The notes beneath the pieces were generated by a model. The model searched no databases. It was not told the origin of the DNA and saw only the letters and a list, made by a program, of their open reading frames with translations. Positions 34,551-47,469 of a DNA stretch of 64,000 nucleotides are shown here, piece after piece. Source of the DNA: Trichosphaerium sp. ATCC 40318 (taxonomy: Eukaryota > Discosea > Flabellinia > Trichosidae). Both the position numbers and the translations under genes were made by a program. Where the stretch lies: contig JALMLS010000081.1 in the NCBI GenBank assembly GCA_038496445.1, positions 1 through 64,000 on the forward strand, given 5' to 3'. Each line of letters begins with the position of its first letter. Position 1 is the first letter of the stretch.

Positions 34551-35335
34551 ATGGAATGGATTTCAGCAGTTCAGATTTCGCTAAAAATTCTGTGTCATTC
34601 TCAAAAATATGCAAAAGCTGAACTTAAAAGGGTGAATTGGCTTGAGAAGTTACGTATTGATCAGAATAATGCTCTTTTGTTAATTTTGGTCATTGTTCCA
34701 TATCACAAACAGTGGAACGATTGGTATCACGCCCTGGGCCTCTGGAGCCCCAGGGGCGCTTCATACCACTTCACTGTCGCCAGAGATTCTTGGCGATCAA
34801 TTCATCCTTACACAAAAAATATACAAACTACTGGACGTGATTGTCTTCGTAACATGGTACAACTCAAGTACAAAGTGTTTATGAAGTTCCCGCGCACAGC
34901 TAAAACGTTCTACTGGCATCTATATAACCCCAGTATAGAGCTCACTCCGGCAGTTAAAAGTATCCTTGCCACACGTGTCACACTGAAGCGCCTACAAAGC
35001 GCTTTCTTTTCTAAACTTCCACTGCTACGAGATCTGGCCCATCGCGCTATACTGCGCACGTTAAAATGCTCCTATAGCACGCCTCAGATCACTGGAACAT
35101 GGATATTATTCAAATCACCCTTCTGGACTGGCTGATGTCACGTGCCAACGCCTCGGTGTTAACTCTGTACACGCTTGCCCTGCTCCCAGATGCCATTCAA
35201 GTACGGTTCCTAGTACTGATGCGCATGGTATGGCTAGATTACAATAACATATGTCATGGAGGCTGTATGCGCTTGCGCAAAGCCTTTATTTCTCAGTACA
35301 AACGTGAGTGCACTCTTGCGATCTAATGTTACCAA
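34551..35335 (+). other. Possible retroelement tail remnant
   Basis: Two overlapping plus-strand frames (34551-35135 and 35099-35326). The first encodes SAFFSKLPLLRDLAHRAILR and a lone cysteine before TGTWILF; the second encodes VRFLVLMRMVWLDYNNICHG. The order hydrophobic W..L, then MVWLDYNN..H resembles the region after the zinc knuckle of LINE polyproteins. No RT or intact zinc knuckle is seen and the frame is broken between the two parts. It could equally be an unknown gene. A GC-rich hairpin (GCCCTGGGCC / GCCCCAGGGGC) lies near 34728. Confidence 0.3.
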
Positions 35336-36379
35336 AAACTATCTTCGAACTTGGTCGACATTTATAGCCTGACCACACGATCAACGCTAAGGGCGGAGGC
35401 TCGCTTCCTCACTGTTACGATCCAGCAAAGTAGCTGGCGTCCTGAAAGTCTTTCCTCGCATTGGAAGCATCCGGTGCAACTCCAGTGTAAGCCCTTGGTG
35501 GGCACCATTGTATGTCTGTCTCAGAATGAGCCGCTTCAAGGAATGCAGACAAATAAAAGTAAAGTAAAGTTTTTGGTCATTGTTCATAACTGTGTATTTC
35601 GTTAGTCTTTTTGTAAACTCCTTTGTCTATGCAAGCATTTGTAAATTGCCCACGACTGAGCAAGGCAACAAACACTCGAAAGCCAGGATAACAACCTACT
35701 TGATATAGAGGAGAAATTTTTTAGCATGCTCGAGGCTCGAACTGACAAGTGATAGAGCTGTTAGTTTTTGCAAGATCTTATCTTAAGATATCTCTTTGAT
35801 ACTTTTGCCAAACCAGTTGCAAACTAAATGATACGGACATATATGACGTTACCTAGGGATTTGACTTGAAACAACGCTATTCTATTTTAGCGTTAACCCT
35901 ACAAGTTAAAAAGCCACTCCCAATTTGTAGCATGCACGTGACTTTCTGTTCTTATGCTCACATTAAGTATTGTATGAGTATACACTCTTGCTATAGCCTT
36001 GCAGAGTTGCAAAAGGCTACCTATGTTCACCAACCGTCCCGTAAAATCAGGCTTAGCAATAACACAAAATAGCACTATTTCAGGTCAACTTCCTAGGTCT
36101 TCTGTTGGTTTTGATTTTGTTTTTAATGGCCCTTTGTCCTTGTATATTACGTTGTTACCGCCAGCATGTAGGTCGAAGGTTGTGGTTAGATCCACAGGTT
36201 CATTGGTTGTGATGAATTCGTATGATCCGATTCGTAATTTGATGTTAGTTTTTAATCAACTAAACATCTGCTCTTTCTGACGTCTCAAGCGTAGAAACAA
36301 GTTGACCGGTACGGAAGTGTCGTCTACTTGATATTTTAGTATAGAAGCCAATTGCGCTTATAGTTAGCGAAAAGAGAGT
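35336..36379. other. Intergenic upstream of GT8 copy 6
   Basis: About 1 kb. Short frames exist on both strands but none shows a domain or paralog. CACGTG occurs near 35936. Confidence 0.4.
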
Positions 36380-38332
36380 ATGGGGCATGAAATGGAGAAC
36401 TCCAACAGAGCAAAACAATATTCGGCGATCCCAGGACGACGATTAATTATTATGGCTCTAGCATTGTTTGTGTGCATTGCTAATATATGTACGCACAAAA
36501 ACAATGTGAATCGTGAATCTCGAATACCACGTAGTTTAAACCTTTTACTCCCAAAGTCACGGATAAGCTATACTTCCTTATATTTTGGCGTCTACGATGT
36601 TTTATAACGATGTTTAGACTTTTCGGGGGTATTATCGTCCACAACGCCTTTTATTGCCGCTACCGACGAAATAATAGAACCTTTAGACAAGTATTGCTAT
36701 ACCACGTTAATGAGTAAGTGAAAACTCGTTGCTATTCGTTTTTTTGTAACGTTCTTTGTTTTGTGCTTTAGCATCAAAGACGTATGTCATGTCAGCGGCT
36801 GTTATGATACATTCACTTAAACTACAGAACCCTAAGTACCCTATTATATTATTCATAACAGAAAATCTGGTAGACGAAGTACGGCAGGAAGGACTCTTTT
36901 TTTTTTCTTTTTTTTTTTTGTGATTTGATTCTTCTTTGTTCTTTTTTTTTTGACTTTGTGTTTTTTGATTCTTGTTTTAGCTTCCAGAAGAGTTTAAGGT
37001 ATTGCCTGATGAAATAAGGGTCATAGACCCATTCCATGTTAGCCATGAACTTGTTTCCCACTTTCTAAAAAAGCCTGTAAGTGCGGAACGACTTTATTCA
37101 GTTTAGACATTAGTTTTTTTTTTTGTTTTCAATTTACTCCACTTTAATGACAGGTTTATTTAGAAACAAGGATATCAAAATAGATTAGCTAAATTAAAGC
37201 TTTTCAAGATCATGAAAGGATACACCAAAGTATGTTTTATTGATGCTGATATGGTCATTACAAAAAACGTTGATGATATATTCACATATCCAACGCCGTC
37301 TGGTATGAACACCATCATACACTTACCTCCTATCTAACTATAGCTAGCCCACCTAGAGTACTGGGCAAATGAAAAGAAAGAAGATTGTAATACAGGTATG
37401 CTATGAATCAAGTTGACAAGAAAATACTGATCTATTTTTAACACAAGGTTTCTTCGTTTTTGAACCGAATGAGACAGTTTACAACCATCTCGAAAAAGTA
37501 GTCAGGGAGCACTTTATAGCAGAGCTTAACTTGACTATATGTTGTGATCAATGGGTACTCAATTATGCTTTTGTAGAACGTAATGATTCGTTAAGATGGA
37601 ATTTTTTGCCATGGTACGTTCATTTGATACATTAAGATGAAACGTGTTTGGTTCTTTACCTCATATCGTGTGACATTTTTATTTTGAAATTACTGCCTTT
37701 TATATTTTATCTTCTTACTCTGTTGATAACTTTTAAAACAGGGGTTATGTTGTTGATGGTAGAAACGTTAATTATCAACACAAAGAAAAATGGCTAGCTG
37801 ATACAAAGGTTTGGCATTTCCCTGGCCCCAAACCTTGGTTTTTATCAGTAAGTTACAGCTACTATGCTGTCTTTTATTTACAATTATACCCAAACAGCAG
37901 TTTTAGAGCTTTATCTTTAGAACACTTGAACTGGAAATGTAGTTTTCGAAAAGACTCAGCCAGATTCATCCTTTTTTCTGTTTCTTTTTTTTGGCCTCTG
38001 CATGTTTCCAAGGTGTCCTCTGTTGTACTTAAAATTATATATAGGGTGGTAGAAGGCGTATTCAATGGATACATTGGTTTCGTGCATATGACTTATTGGT
38101 AGAAGAGTATCCTGATCTTGTAAACAACAAAAAGTTTTTCTTTGCAAAACCATTATTTGAACCAAAACCAACACTTGATCAGAATGTCACATGGAGTCCT
38201 CGTCAACAAGACCATCTTCCTATTACATTTCAAGAATATTATAATAATATAAGACTAAAGATGTATATACCTAATAACGACTATCAAATGTACAATCACA
38301 AAAACAAAACTGAGTCGTCACCAAGCTTGTAA
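36380..38332 (+). CDS. GT8 glycosyltransferase, copy 6
   Basis: Start 36380: MGHEMENSNRAKQYSAIPGR and membrane segment LIIMALALFVCIANI. The stem is the shortest of the six (YFSGVLSSTTPFIAA to DKYCYTTLM), lacking the EEPTVKPLA stretch. Core exons hold TYVMSAAVMIHSLKLQ, the DxD (CFIDADMVITKN), GFFVFEPNETVYNHLEK, CCDQWVLNYAF and WHFPGPKPW. The last exon begins GGRRRIQWIHWFRAYD and ends KNKTESSPSL, a tail different from the KKTT endings. It is separated from the other five by ~11.6 kb of F-box genes. All motifs are in frame. Lumenal glycosyl transfer is expected. Confidence 0.86.
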
Positions 38333-38520
38333 GTAATCATTGTTTGGTAAACTGAAAATAAAGCTATGCTTCGTTTTTTACTATTTAACTTAGTCCTTTG
38401 TAATTTCACATAAGTGCACTGTGGTCCTTTTATACAAATACACATAGTGCGCTGTTGATAGCTTGTCTTTCCTCAAACGATTGCATATAAACCTGCGAAA
38501 AGCTATATATTCTTACACTT
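38333..38520. other. Short spacer
   Basis: No gene seen between GT8 copy 6 and the LRR remnant. Confidence 0.3.
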
Positions 38521-38740
38521 CTTAAGCTTGATTGTATGAACCAGAGAGCGCCTCAAGACCACCAGCGGTTGAGAAATTGTCTAAAGAAATAGTACGAACT
38601 GCTTTAATGCCAGTGTCTGTGACCACTGTACCGCTTAAATCTACCTTATATACTCCATATAACAGTATTCACCCGTTATAGTAGTGTAAGATAAATCAAA
38701 CTCCAGCAAGACATTGAATTGCTTTTGGAGAATACATTTT
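38521..38740 (-). pseudogene. LRR remnant
   Basis: The minus strand encodes VDLSGTVVTDTGIKA, VRTISLDNFS and GGLEALSGSYN, two to three degenerate units of the same LRR as in the F-box/LRR genes, with a deletion inside a repeat. No F-box or start is present. Confidence 0.6.
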
Positions 38741-38754
38741 GTTGTTTCAGAAAC

Positions 38755-39016
38755 TGTCACGCACTTCTTGTCACGCCACAGTGTAGTCTTGGTCAAAAGT
38801 GTTCAAAAGAGCAAATTTTGAAGGTAATTGTACACGTGAATAATTGGTGGTACCACGTGATAATATGAGGTACTTTACGGAGAGTTTGGTACACACAAAT
38901 TCACGTAACTTATTTCATTCTTCTTGTACTTCACATAGAGCTTACACTGAGGAGTAAGTGAACAAACGGTTAAAGAAACGTAAATATATTGCCATCAAAG
39001 CAAACCATAAACAAAA
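38755..39016. repeat. Duplicated upstream region, copy 1
   Basis: The block GCAAATTTTGAAGGTAA through a CACGTGAATAATTGGTGG motif and a second CACGTGATAATA recurs at 40685-40904. Both copies lie directly before a signal-peptide gene, and two CACGTG sites 17-18 bases apart are conserved, suggesting a shared promoter. Confidence 0.75.
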
Positions 39017-40170
39017 ATGCTCGCAAAACACACAATCGCGTTAATATCGTATTACGCTGTACTTGGGTTCATTCTATTTGATTTTTCATCAGCTCAAATA
39101 CCAGAAAGCATCATTAGCGCTCAAAGAGTTTTAAACGAGCTTGTACTATCACAACGAGATCTAGATTTTACCAACGGTACGATAAACAGTAATTGTTTTT
39201 TTACTACATTAAAAGTTAATCCCAATTAGAACGGTTGTTTGATTTCTCTGAGACAATATCTATTGTGGGAACTGTAGGCACCGCAGGTATATTTAACCGT
39301 AAAGCAGATGCTACAAAAGTCAATCACGTGTGAAATAAACTTGATACTAACATCGTAATAGTTCCTTCTCTTGATGGCTCCATGATACTTACTTTTGGAT
39401 CTGATCCTTCAGTTTCAATCATCGATGTGGCAGGAGATACTATTCTTTGTTCAAGTACTGCAATGGATGCACCTGTAAGCCAACGTGGTGGAAACTTCAT
39501 CGACGAGGACAACTTTGTTGTATTGGACCTTGACGGTTTTACATTTCTTCGCTACGCTATTGATGTAACTCCTGGTGGTACTTGTATTGGGGATAGGACA
39601 GAGTTGTGTGCTCTTGACTTTCCAAGTATGAGGCAAATTGATACATGTACGAACGCATTCTTTTTTGCAATTTAAGGTATTTAATTAATGACGGCTATTC
39701 TCTAGTTGAGGTTGATGGTCCCACGACATACTTAGCAACACGTCAAACTAATAACCAAGTAACTATATTTTCATTCGATACTTCTTTGCTTGTTGAAGGA
39801 CCATGTCAGATAACTACAGGCAGCTTGACAACATTGACTACTTATCCCGGCTTCACACATTCGCTTACACGCATAAGTGATACATTACTTGGTGCATATG
39901 GATCCAATGGACAAGTTACTCATATCAACAAGGTTGATGGTACGCTTTTTTTATGTAGTTTTATTTTATAGTACCTATTGTATTTTGTGTACTTACTCCT
40001 TATTTGTTAATTACAAAAACTGACTTTGTTTGTATGCTAGGTACTCAAACTAGTGTCGGTACCTTTACAGGTAGTGCGGGTGTAATGTTCAGTTATTATC
40101 CTGGACTACAACCCCCTCCTCCAATATACAGTAATGGTCGGATGCCTTGTGTAAGAAGGCTTTCAATGTA
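39017..40170 (+). CDS. Secreted propeller-like protein, copy 1
   Basis: The start at 39017 gives a signal peptide (MLAKHTIALISYYAVLGFIL, cleavage probably after SSA). Five exons follow. The second joins across a GTATAT intron to VPSLDGSMILTFGS. The third begins EVDGPTTYLATRQ and includes LLVEGPCQITTGSLTTLTT. The last has TSVGTFTGSAGVMFSYYPG and ends MPCVRRLSM by reading past a potential donor. Repeated LDGS/TFLR/ISDTLL strands suggest a beta-propeller, as does the similar design of the protein at 55348. The function is unknown; the protein is extracellular or surface-bound. It is half of a tandem pair with 40905, but lacks the downstream SdrD_B-like region. Confidence 0.65.
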
Positions 40171-40684
40171 ATCAGTAAAAAATTTCAGGGTTGCTAAAAA
40201 GCAAGAATATAAATAAAACTTGCCTCAGTTGGTATCCATGTTGTTCTACCCAAAGTTTACCAATCCACCTCAAAATCATTTTCGCTTACAATTGTATTTT
40301 TAATGTCTTGTTTCACTACTGAATACCTTTTCAGTGTACAGATGAGCGAATGAGAAATTAACTAGTGGATGGTATTGTACTGTAGGCTTGGTTCTGGCAG
40401 ACACCCAGTTACTGCACGTGTTTCAGCTAGAGTAAGACTCTGAAACGATTACCAGCCAGCTCTTATTCCTGATTCAGTAACTGAGATTGATTGTCAACAC
40501 TTTGATACACTTACCAATCACGTTGTTTGAATATTTTCAATACATCAGGCCAAACTATTCAACAAACATTTTCATATCACATTGTGTACAACACTGTTTT
40601 TGCTTCCCAATGGTAGTTACATTACTTATGGCAAGTGTCTCAATAATCGAGATATCTCAGGGATGATCGCCTAAGAATCCGGCT
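40171..40684. other. Spacer, no gene seen
   Basis: About 500 bases between the tandem secreted-protein genes. Stop-rich in all frames; CACGTG near 40414. Confidence 0.4.
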
Positions 40685-40904
40685 AGACAAAACTTTCACG
40701 CACTTCTCGTCACGCCACAGTGCAGTCTTGGTCAAGAGTTTTCAAAAGAGCAAATTTTGAAGGTAAATGTACACGTGAATAATTGGTGGCACCACGTGAT
40801 AATACGGTACTCTACGGAGAGTTTATTTCTTTTACTTCACACGAGAGCTTACACTGAGGAACAAACTTTGGTTGCTAAAGCCAAACACAAAGTCATAAAC
40901 AAAA
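40685..40904. repeat. Duplicated upstream region, copy 2
   Basis: Matches 38755-39016 and again ends directly at the start codon of a signal-peptide gene. The two CACGTG sites are preserved. Confidence 0.75.
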
Positions 40905-42270
40905 ATGCTCGCAAAACACACAATCGCGTTAATATCATATTACGCTGTACTTGGCTTCATTCTATTTGATTTTTCATCAGCTCAAATACCAGAGAGCATC
41001 ATTAGCACTGAAAGAGTCTTAAACGAGCTTGTACTATCACAACGAGATCTAGATTTTACCAATGGTACGAGAAGCACTTTTTGTTAATTAGTTTTTACTC
41101 CATTGTCCGTTAATCCTTATTAGAAATGGTGTTTGATTCCATTTCCGGTCCAATATTTTTTCTGGGAAGTGTAGCCACCGCAGGTATTATTTAACCTTAG
41201 AGCAGATGCTACAAAAGTCAATCACGTGTGAAATAAACTTGATACTAACATCGTAATAGTTCCTTCTCTTGATGGCTCCATGATACTTACTTTTGGATCC
41301 TCGGGTTCTGTTTCAATCGATGATGTGGTAGGAGGTGGTAATTTGTGTACAGGCGATGTAGTGGAGGCTTTAAATCCTTATAGTGGAAACTTCATTGACG
41401 AAGAAAACTTTATTATCTTAGACGTTAGTGATGATTTGACATTTCTTCGCTACACTATTGACATAAATCTTGTTGGTACTTGTATTAAAGATAAGACAGA
41501 GTTGTGTGCTCTTGACTTTCTAAGTGCAAGCCCAATTGCTGCATGTACGAACTCCAAACAAAATTAAGTCTGACACAATTCTCTAGTTGAGATTGATGGT
41601 CCCACGACATATATAGCAACACGTCAATCTAATAACCTAGTAACAATATTATCATTTGATACTTCTTTGCTTGTTGAAGGACCATGTCAGATAACTGCAG
41701 GCAGCTTGACAACATTGACTACTATAACTAGCTTCACATTTGTAACTTCTCTTATACGTATAAGTGATACAGTACTAGCTATCTTTTCAACCTCCGACGT
41801 TGTATACGTTAACAAAGTTGATGGTACGCTCTCTAAAAGAGTAGTTTTATTTTTGTAGTAACTCTATTTCAAAAACTGACTCTTTGTTTGTTATGCTAGG
41901 TACTCAAACTAGTGTTGGTACCTTTACAGGCAGTTTTGGTGTATCATTCAGTTATTATCCTGGAATACAACCTCCTCCTCCAATATACAGTAATGGTCGG
42001 ATGCCTTGTGTAAGAAGGCTTTCAATGTGATTGGTAAAGAAATACTCGGTTGTCGGGTTAATCTAAAAAATACCATAATATAAATAAAACTATCTTTGTC
42101 GTTTTCTGTATGGTTTTTTGGAAGGTTATGAATCCAGTAGATTAAGTATGTAACTCGTGTATATTGAGTTAAATCTCTTATTATATGACCGTATTACTTA
42201 AAAATAAGTGTATCTTTTAGCGAAGTAACTTTGTTTTTACACAGACTTTCGACTTTGGATTTGTCAATCA
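40905..42270 (+). CDS. Secreted propeller-like protein, copy 2
   Basis: Same signal peptide as copy 1 (one or two changes near ISTERVLNE). Exons continue in frame: MVFDSISGPIFFLGSVATA, VPSLDGSMILTFGSSGSVSI, TFLRYTIDINLVGTCIKDKT, LLVEGPCQITAGSLTTLTT, and TSVGTFTGSFGVSFSYYPG. A donor after GRMPC is followed, after ~230 bases, by an acceptor and the exon TFDFGFVNQP, the usual opening of SdrD_B-type repeats (DFGF then GDxVFxDxNxDG). So the original protein probably had a propeller followed by calcium-binding SdrD_B-like domains. That C-terminal part is now frame-broken (next entry). Confidence 0.6.
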
Positions 42271-44345
42271 ACCTGTAAGTGTCGTATCCGTGTATTCATG
42301 GACAACAATAACGATGGTATACAAGACGGTGGTGAGGCATACATACCAGGAAGAGCAATTGTGGTCACCCTTCCAATGACATCACTCCTGTTACCACTGA
42401 TGCCACTGACATGAACGACGAATACTCTTTCAATTCCGATGATGGCGCCAAATACAGATACACCATCTGTTGAACTTGGCTCTCTTGACCTTCCTGCTCA
42501 AACATGAATGGGCACTGCTGCCACCGAGTCAGATGGTACAATAACTACCTTTTACTTTGACGGCAATGGCACTTTTGATTGTGCTTCATGTGCTGATATC
42601 ACTCCAACTGCTGGTACTGACCAACAATCGATTTTGTATCATCGCTGGTGACCTCGTCTTTACCGACTCTGATAATGATGGTCTTTCAACTGGCAAAACT
42701 GGTATCAACGGTGTACTTGTTATTGATCTAAGGTGGAGCTGTTGTTGCAACAGATACGACAGATATGAGTTGTATCTGTGGCTTTGATGAAACCGATGAC
42801 CTCGAGCCTGATACGCCCTCAACTTGTTAGGGGAATAAGTACTTACCACTGTATTTTAAGGTGGAGACATGCCTGTTGTAAACAGAGACGTATCAATCAC
42901 AGAAACAGGAAACGGCATGGTTATCGATAGAGAGACTACTGACAACATGGGCATGTACTCTTTTGATACTGCTGATGGCGTTATGCCTTCAACTCAGTAC
43001 ATGATCTGTACTTCTTTTGAGCACTGAAGCACCTGCTTTACGGCTGATGTTGGAGACGAAGCCTCGACTGTGGATCTATTCAAATGTTCAACGTTGATGG
43101 TGATGGCATGGACGATCATGCTTCATGTGTTGATATTGTACGCCTTTGACTTTGTTGAGCTCAATTTGTTGCTAATTACTTTCTTCAGATGAGTCAAGCA
43201 CTCAGACCTTGACAACGATTTTGGTATTGATGCACCAGCTCAATTCATCGGTGATTTCTTCGTTGATGTTCAAGGACTATTTGTTACGATGAATCGCTGT
43301 CCTTTTGCTTACTACCCTGTTTATAGATTGAGGAGCTATCCAATCAATAGTAGTACTTCTCATACTTTCGATTCAACAGATGTTGAAGTTGCCAACACAA
43401 TGACCAACGCAAAGGGCAACTACATGTTTATAATATGGACTGTGCTCAAATACCAACAAACCAAGATCTGATCACTGCCAACTCTGTTGGCGACAACACT
43501 ATCAGATCTTGGTTTGTTGGTATTGCCTCTGATGGTTCTGAAACAATGATTGATCTTGATGGTGATGGCATGGACGATCGTGCTTCATGTGTTAATATTG
43601 TAAGTTTTTTTTTAATTTGGTTCAGACATGAAAATACACTTTCGATGAAACATGTGGTCTAATACCAAACACGGATTACACCATCTGTATTGAACTTGGA
43701 GCTCTTGAACTCCCTGCTCAAACAGGAATGGGCACTGCAGGCACCGATTCAGATGGTACAATAACTACCTTTGACTTTGCTGGCGATGGCACTCCTGAGC
43801 GCCTCATGTTCTCCAAACAGAGGTACAGACGATACAATCGACTTTGGTACTGTTTCAGCTGGAGATTCGTCTTTACCGACTCTGAAAATGACGGTCTCTC
43901 AATTGGAAACTGGTATCAATAGTGTACTTGTTATTGATCTAAGGTGGAGCTGTTATTGCAACGGATACGACTGACATGAGTTGTATCTACGGTTTTGATT
44001 AAACAGATGGCCTTGAACAGACACGATTTACACCATCTGCGCTCAAGTTCCAGCAAATACAGACATAACTACCACTGGAGCTGGTATGGACAACACCATC
44101 GACTCTGAACGTATGGTCGATATGGTGGTATGGCTGAACGTGTATCCTGTGTTGACTTTGTGTGTTTCTCCGTTGTGCATATTTTTCTTTTTACTCATGC
44201 TTCCTGTTCTTTAGACCTCACCTTCAATCAACATGATGAACCCTGACTATGATTTCGGATTTGTACCTTTAACTGTCAACATTGGAGACTTTGTCTTCTT
44301 TGACTTGGATGATGACTTGAGTTAGTACTTATCGCTGTATTTTAA
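42271..44345 (+). pseudogene. Decayed SdrD_B-like repeat tract
   Basis: Pieces of SdrD_B-like domains appear in all three plus frames: VFMDNNNDGIQDGGEAYIPG (42290-42350), GDLVFTDSDNDGLSTGKTGI (42650-42710), IGDFFVDVQG (43250), DLDGDGMDDRASC (43555), a second FTDSENDGLS (43870) and NIGDFVFFDLDDDL (44280). DNA blocks repeat, e.g. GACATGCCTGTTGTAAACAG at 42866 and again near 44355. Frameshifts and stops separate every piece. Intact SdrD_B domains bind calcium and form rod-like stalks in bacterial adhesins and some protist surface proteins. This is the dead or dying 3' part of the 40905 gene. Confidence 0.65.
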
Positions 44346-45772
44346 GGTGGTGGATACATGCCTGTTGTAAACATAGACGTATCAATCACAGAAACAGGCA
44401 ACGCCATGGTTATCGATAGAGACTATAAACAACATGGGCATGTACCCTTTAGATACTACCAAGATAATCTTTCGCCTCTTGTTTGAAAAAAAACTACCCA
44501 AGATAATCTCAAACGTCACGTGAAAAAAAAATAGATAAGAAAAAAAGAGTACCCTAGAATCAACTCTGAACTGCGAATCTTTGATGCATTCAACTATCAT
44601 GTTACCATTAATTTTGTTTACTTTTAAGATATGAACTCCTTCAGCGCATCTACTACCAAAAAAATTAGACCTTGATCTACAAATTACCGTGGAGTTCGCA
44701 CTCGAAGTGACGACTTCAAAGTCATGTACGTTATCCCAGTACTGTTTCTCATGGCATAAAACAGTGTTAACTAATAGATCTAATAAGTTGTTACTATAAC
44801 CCTTTGTATCTTACCAATGAGTGCGAGCTTCCACAGCGTTGTTATATTTGTTTTGAACTTTTCTGCTCAAAAATAAAGGCTTAATGTATTAAGTGTATAT
44901 CACATCATAGCTCCACGTGTGTCGTTGTTTGGTTTATGTGATACCCAAACAAAATAATACGGATACTACAAAATTATCTAGGATATCGGGGAAACTCGGA
45001 CAATCTACAAGATTTACATTGTTTTTTCTCTGAAAAATCTTGGTTCAGTGCACCAATAAACTGCTATCCTCAAATGATTCGCAGATACTGGTATGCCTTC
45101 TAGACGGCGTTACATCGTCTGAGGTTATAGCTATAGGTTATAGGTACGTTAATTGACGAATACGAGTGCCTTGTATGCTTTTAGTTGGATTGTAAAACAA
45201 TCCAAGATTACAGAACTCGCTACGTACTTGGGTATGCCTTATTTTGATACTGATTGAGAGAAGCCAGAGAATACTTAAAAAACAATGCGTGGACACATCA
45301 TGATAGACTCGTTAACAACTGTAAAAGTAGAAATCGCCCTTCTGCTGGACGGACAGAAGGAGCAGCTAGGCGTTGTAAGCATGTTGTATTTGAAAGAGAA
45401 AAATGAGAAGTTGAATTTATTGACGCAACGTTCCAAATCACGTGTACTTTTTTACAAAGTAATTTTGATTTTCGATACCACTAGGAGTGAGTAACAATCG
45501 TGGATATGCAATAATGGTTTGGTTCGTTTATCTTGTATTTGTATAATGAATAGTGAATTTTATTTGACGACTGAATCTTAGTTGGAAGAATGGCGTAAAA
45601 TATGCATGTGGAAACCATTATGCAAGTTGTGCGTGCGCCTGATGATACATACATGTTAGTTAATTGCATTGATAAAATTACTTGAACACACAATCTACTA
45701 CGACACTGTTGAGTTGTGACATTCGGCGCTTTATTATATGAAATGACAATAACTCTCCAGGGCATAATGATC
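44346..45772. other. Gene-poor stretch
   Basis: The first ~100 bases are a last scrap of the SdrD_B tract. After that I see no domain-bearing frame on either strand. Short frames at 45285-45494 (+) and 45481-45765 (-) have no features. CACGTG near 44516, 44920 and 45438. Confidence 0.4.
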
Positions 45773-47469
45773 TTAGAATACTACTTCTTTGCCTGATACA
45801 CCTCCACACATTGCAATGTTATCTGTAGACGCGTGGTTCATACCAAACTCAGGTGTGTGATACCTACAAAATTGAGTCAAAACGTGCCAATTTTCTGCTC
45901 GTTTTTTTTCCTTACTTTTCACAATTTTGGAACCATCCAGACGGATACCAGCTTATATAGATTGGTACTTGGCGACCATCACTTCCTTTAAAATTTGTTT
46001 TTGGATCAATACAATTATCTGTCAGTTTCAATAGCTCGTTGGTAAGTGCCCTAAACATAAAAGTCAGTCACGTACACAGCGAAAAAAAAAACGAGAATTC
46101 AGTGCTTTTTTTTTTGTTGGAGTTGTTGTTTGTTCATCTCATAAAACGCTTACTTGTTAGAATCCAGTTGGGATATACGCCATAGATACTTATGGTGGTC
46201 ATTAAAAGGTATTCTAGCTACTATTCCGCCTTTGATATGGTTGACATAATCAGCTGCTAAGTGAATAAAAGCCTGCGTTTGTGTGATTTGGTTTTTGAAA
46301 GCACTTCTTATGAGTCCTTGGAGCAACTCACGTTCACCCGTATTATCTGATTTAATAGTACTAGGTAGCTTGTGCTTTTTCCAAAAAGCTTTTATGTACG
46401 CCCAAAGGCCATTATTTAAACCTTCACTTGCATCAGGGTACGACAACGCCTAATTCTATTTTAGCATAAACTGTTGTTGGATATCAATTTCTTGTTTTTT
46501 CTCAAAATTAAAATTGAGCGTAATACTAACACTTGTTGCACTACTTTCTTCAAAAATGATGAGCTACAAAACAAGCTGTCTTGTGCTACAAAAGGGCGCC
46601 AAAACGAGTGAATTATAACACGCCAACACAACGAATTTTTTAAAGTACAACACCATTACAAGGCGCGCAATAGCTTCATTATTATCGGTTTAATTTCAAT
46701 TGAAAAGTGGTAGATAGCAGCAACAATTAAAGTACTATTCTTGGAGTATCACGTGCCTTAGTTGCAATAAAATTCTTCCAAGATATAGACCCCAAAGTAC
46801 TATTTGAACCTGGTTCGGTAGCGAGTTGAATACCGTCGTTTATAAGATCAATAGCGAAAGCGATTTCAGACCCAACGTCAGGAAGGACTTCAATAAGTTT
46901 CAAAAAGATTTTGAAAATAAGACCGAAAGGATTCTCTGATGGCGAAGGATCTCTCTCTGACATAATAGATTGAAAAGCTATTAAATTAGCCACATCTTGC
47001 TTGTACGCATTCTCAAAAGGTACACTAAAGTACGTAAGCACATCATTCAAAAGGACCACGACGTGGCAGTAAGAAAATCAAAAAACAAACATGACGTTTC
47101 CAAAGAAACATCAACACGTGCTTTTGTTGCTTTTTTTAAAGAGAAAGGGAGAAGACGCACAGGAAAAAGGTGTTGAAAAATTCTACAGCGCCAAAGTCTT
47201 GCTTTGTATGCATCTCGCTGAGAACGCGATACAGAGTATCATTATTAAGCTTTTGCTCAGCTTTAATCATACTTGAAGTATTAGAACAAGTGGCAGGACC
47301 AGGCCATGCATGTCCGCCTAGTTGATCAATGCGCGCTTTAAAACAAAAATTATTAGTTTATCTTTAATTTGCACCCAAACGTTTCAGAACACGTGTTCCA
47401 TTACAACGCACCTGAAAACACACAAGGTACGAGAACGCAGACAACTAGTATGAGAAGTGCTCCCGTCAT
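45773..47469 (-). CDS. Secreted protein of unknown family
   Basis: The start at 47469 gives a signal peptide MTGALLILVVCVLVPCVFS, spliced in phase to ARIDQLGGHAWPGPATCSNT (exon ~47340-47170). Later exons hold VPFENAYKQDVANLIAFQSI and an amphipathic helical stretch (LIFKIFLKLIEVLPDVGSEI); a beta-like segment EESSATSVSITLNFNF; ALSYPDASEGLNNGLWAYIK; and a C-terminal half with IKGGIVARIPFNDHHKYLW, VPIYISWYPSGWFQNCE and YHTPEFGMNHASTDNIAMCG. Stop at 45773. I do not recognise the family. The exons at 46450-46750 are the least certain, because one predicted intron there would be only ~22 bases. Extracellular location is inferred from the signal peptide. Confidence 0.55.

Noticed and set aside
34728-34754. 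GC-rich hairpin as a terminator or RNA gene
   Set aside because: It lies inside the possible retroelement remnant, has no poly-T context and is not part of any recognisable RNA fold.
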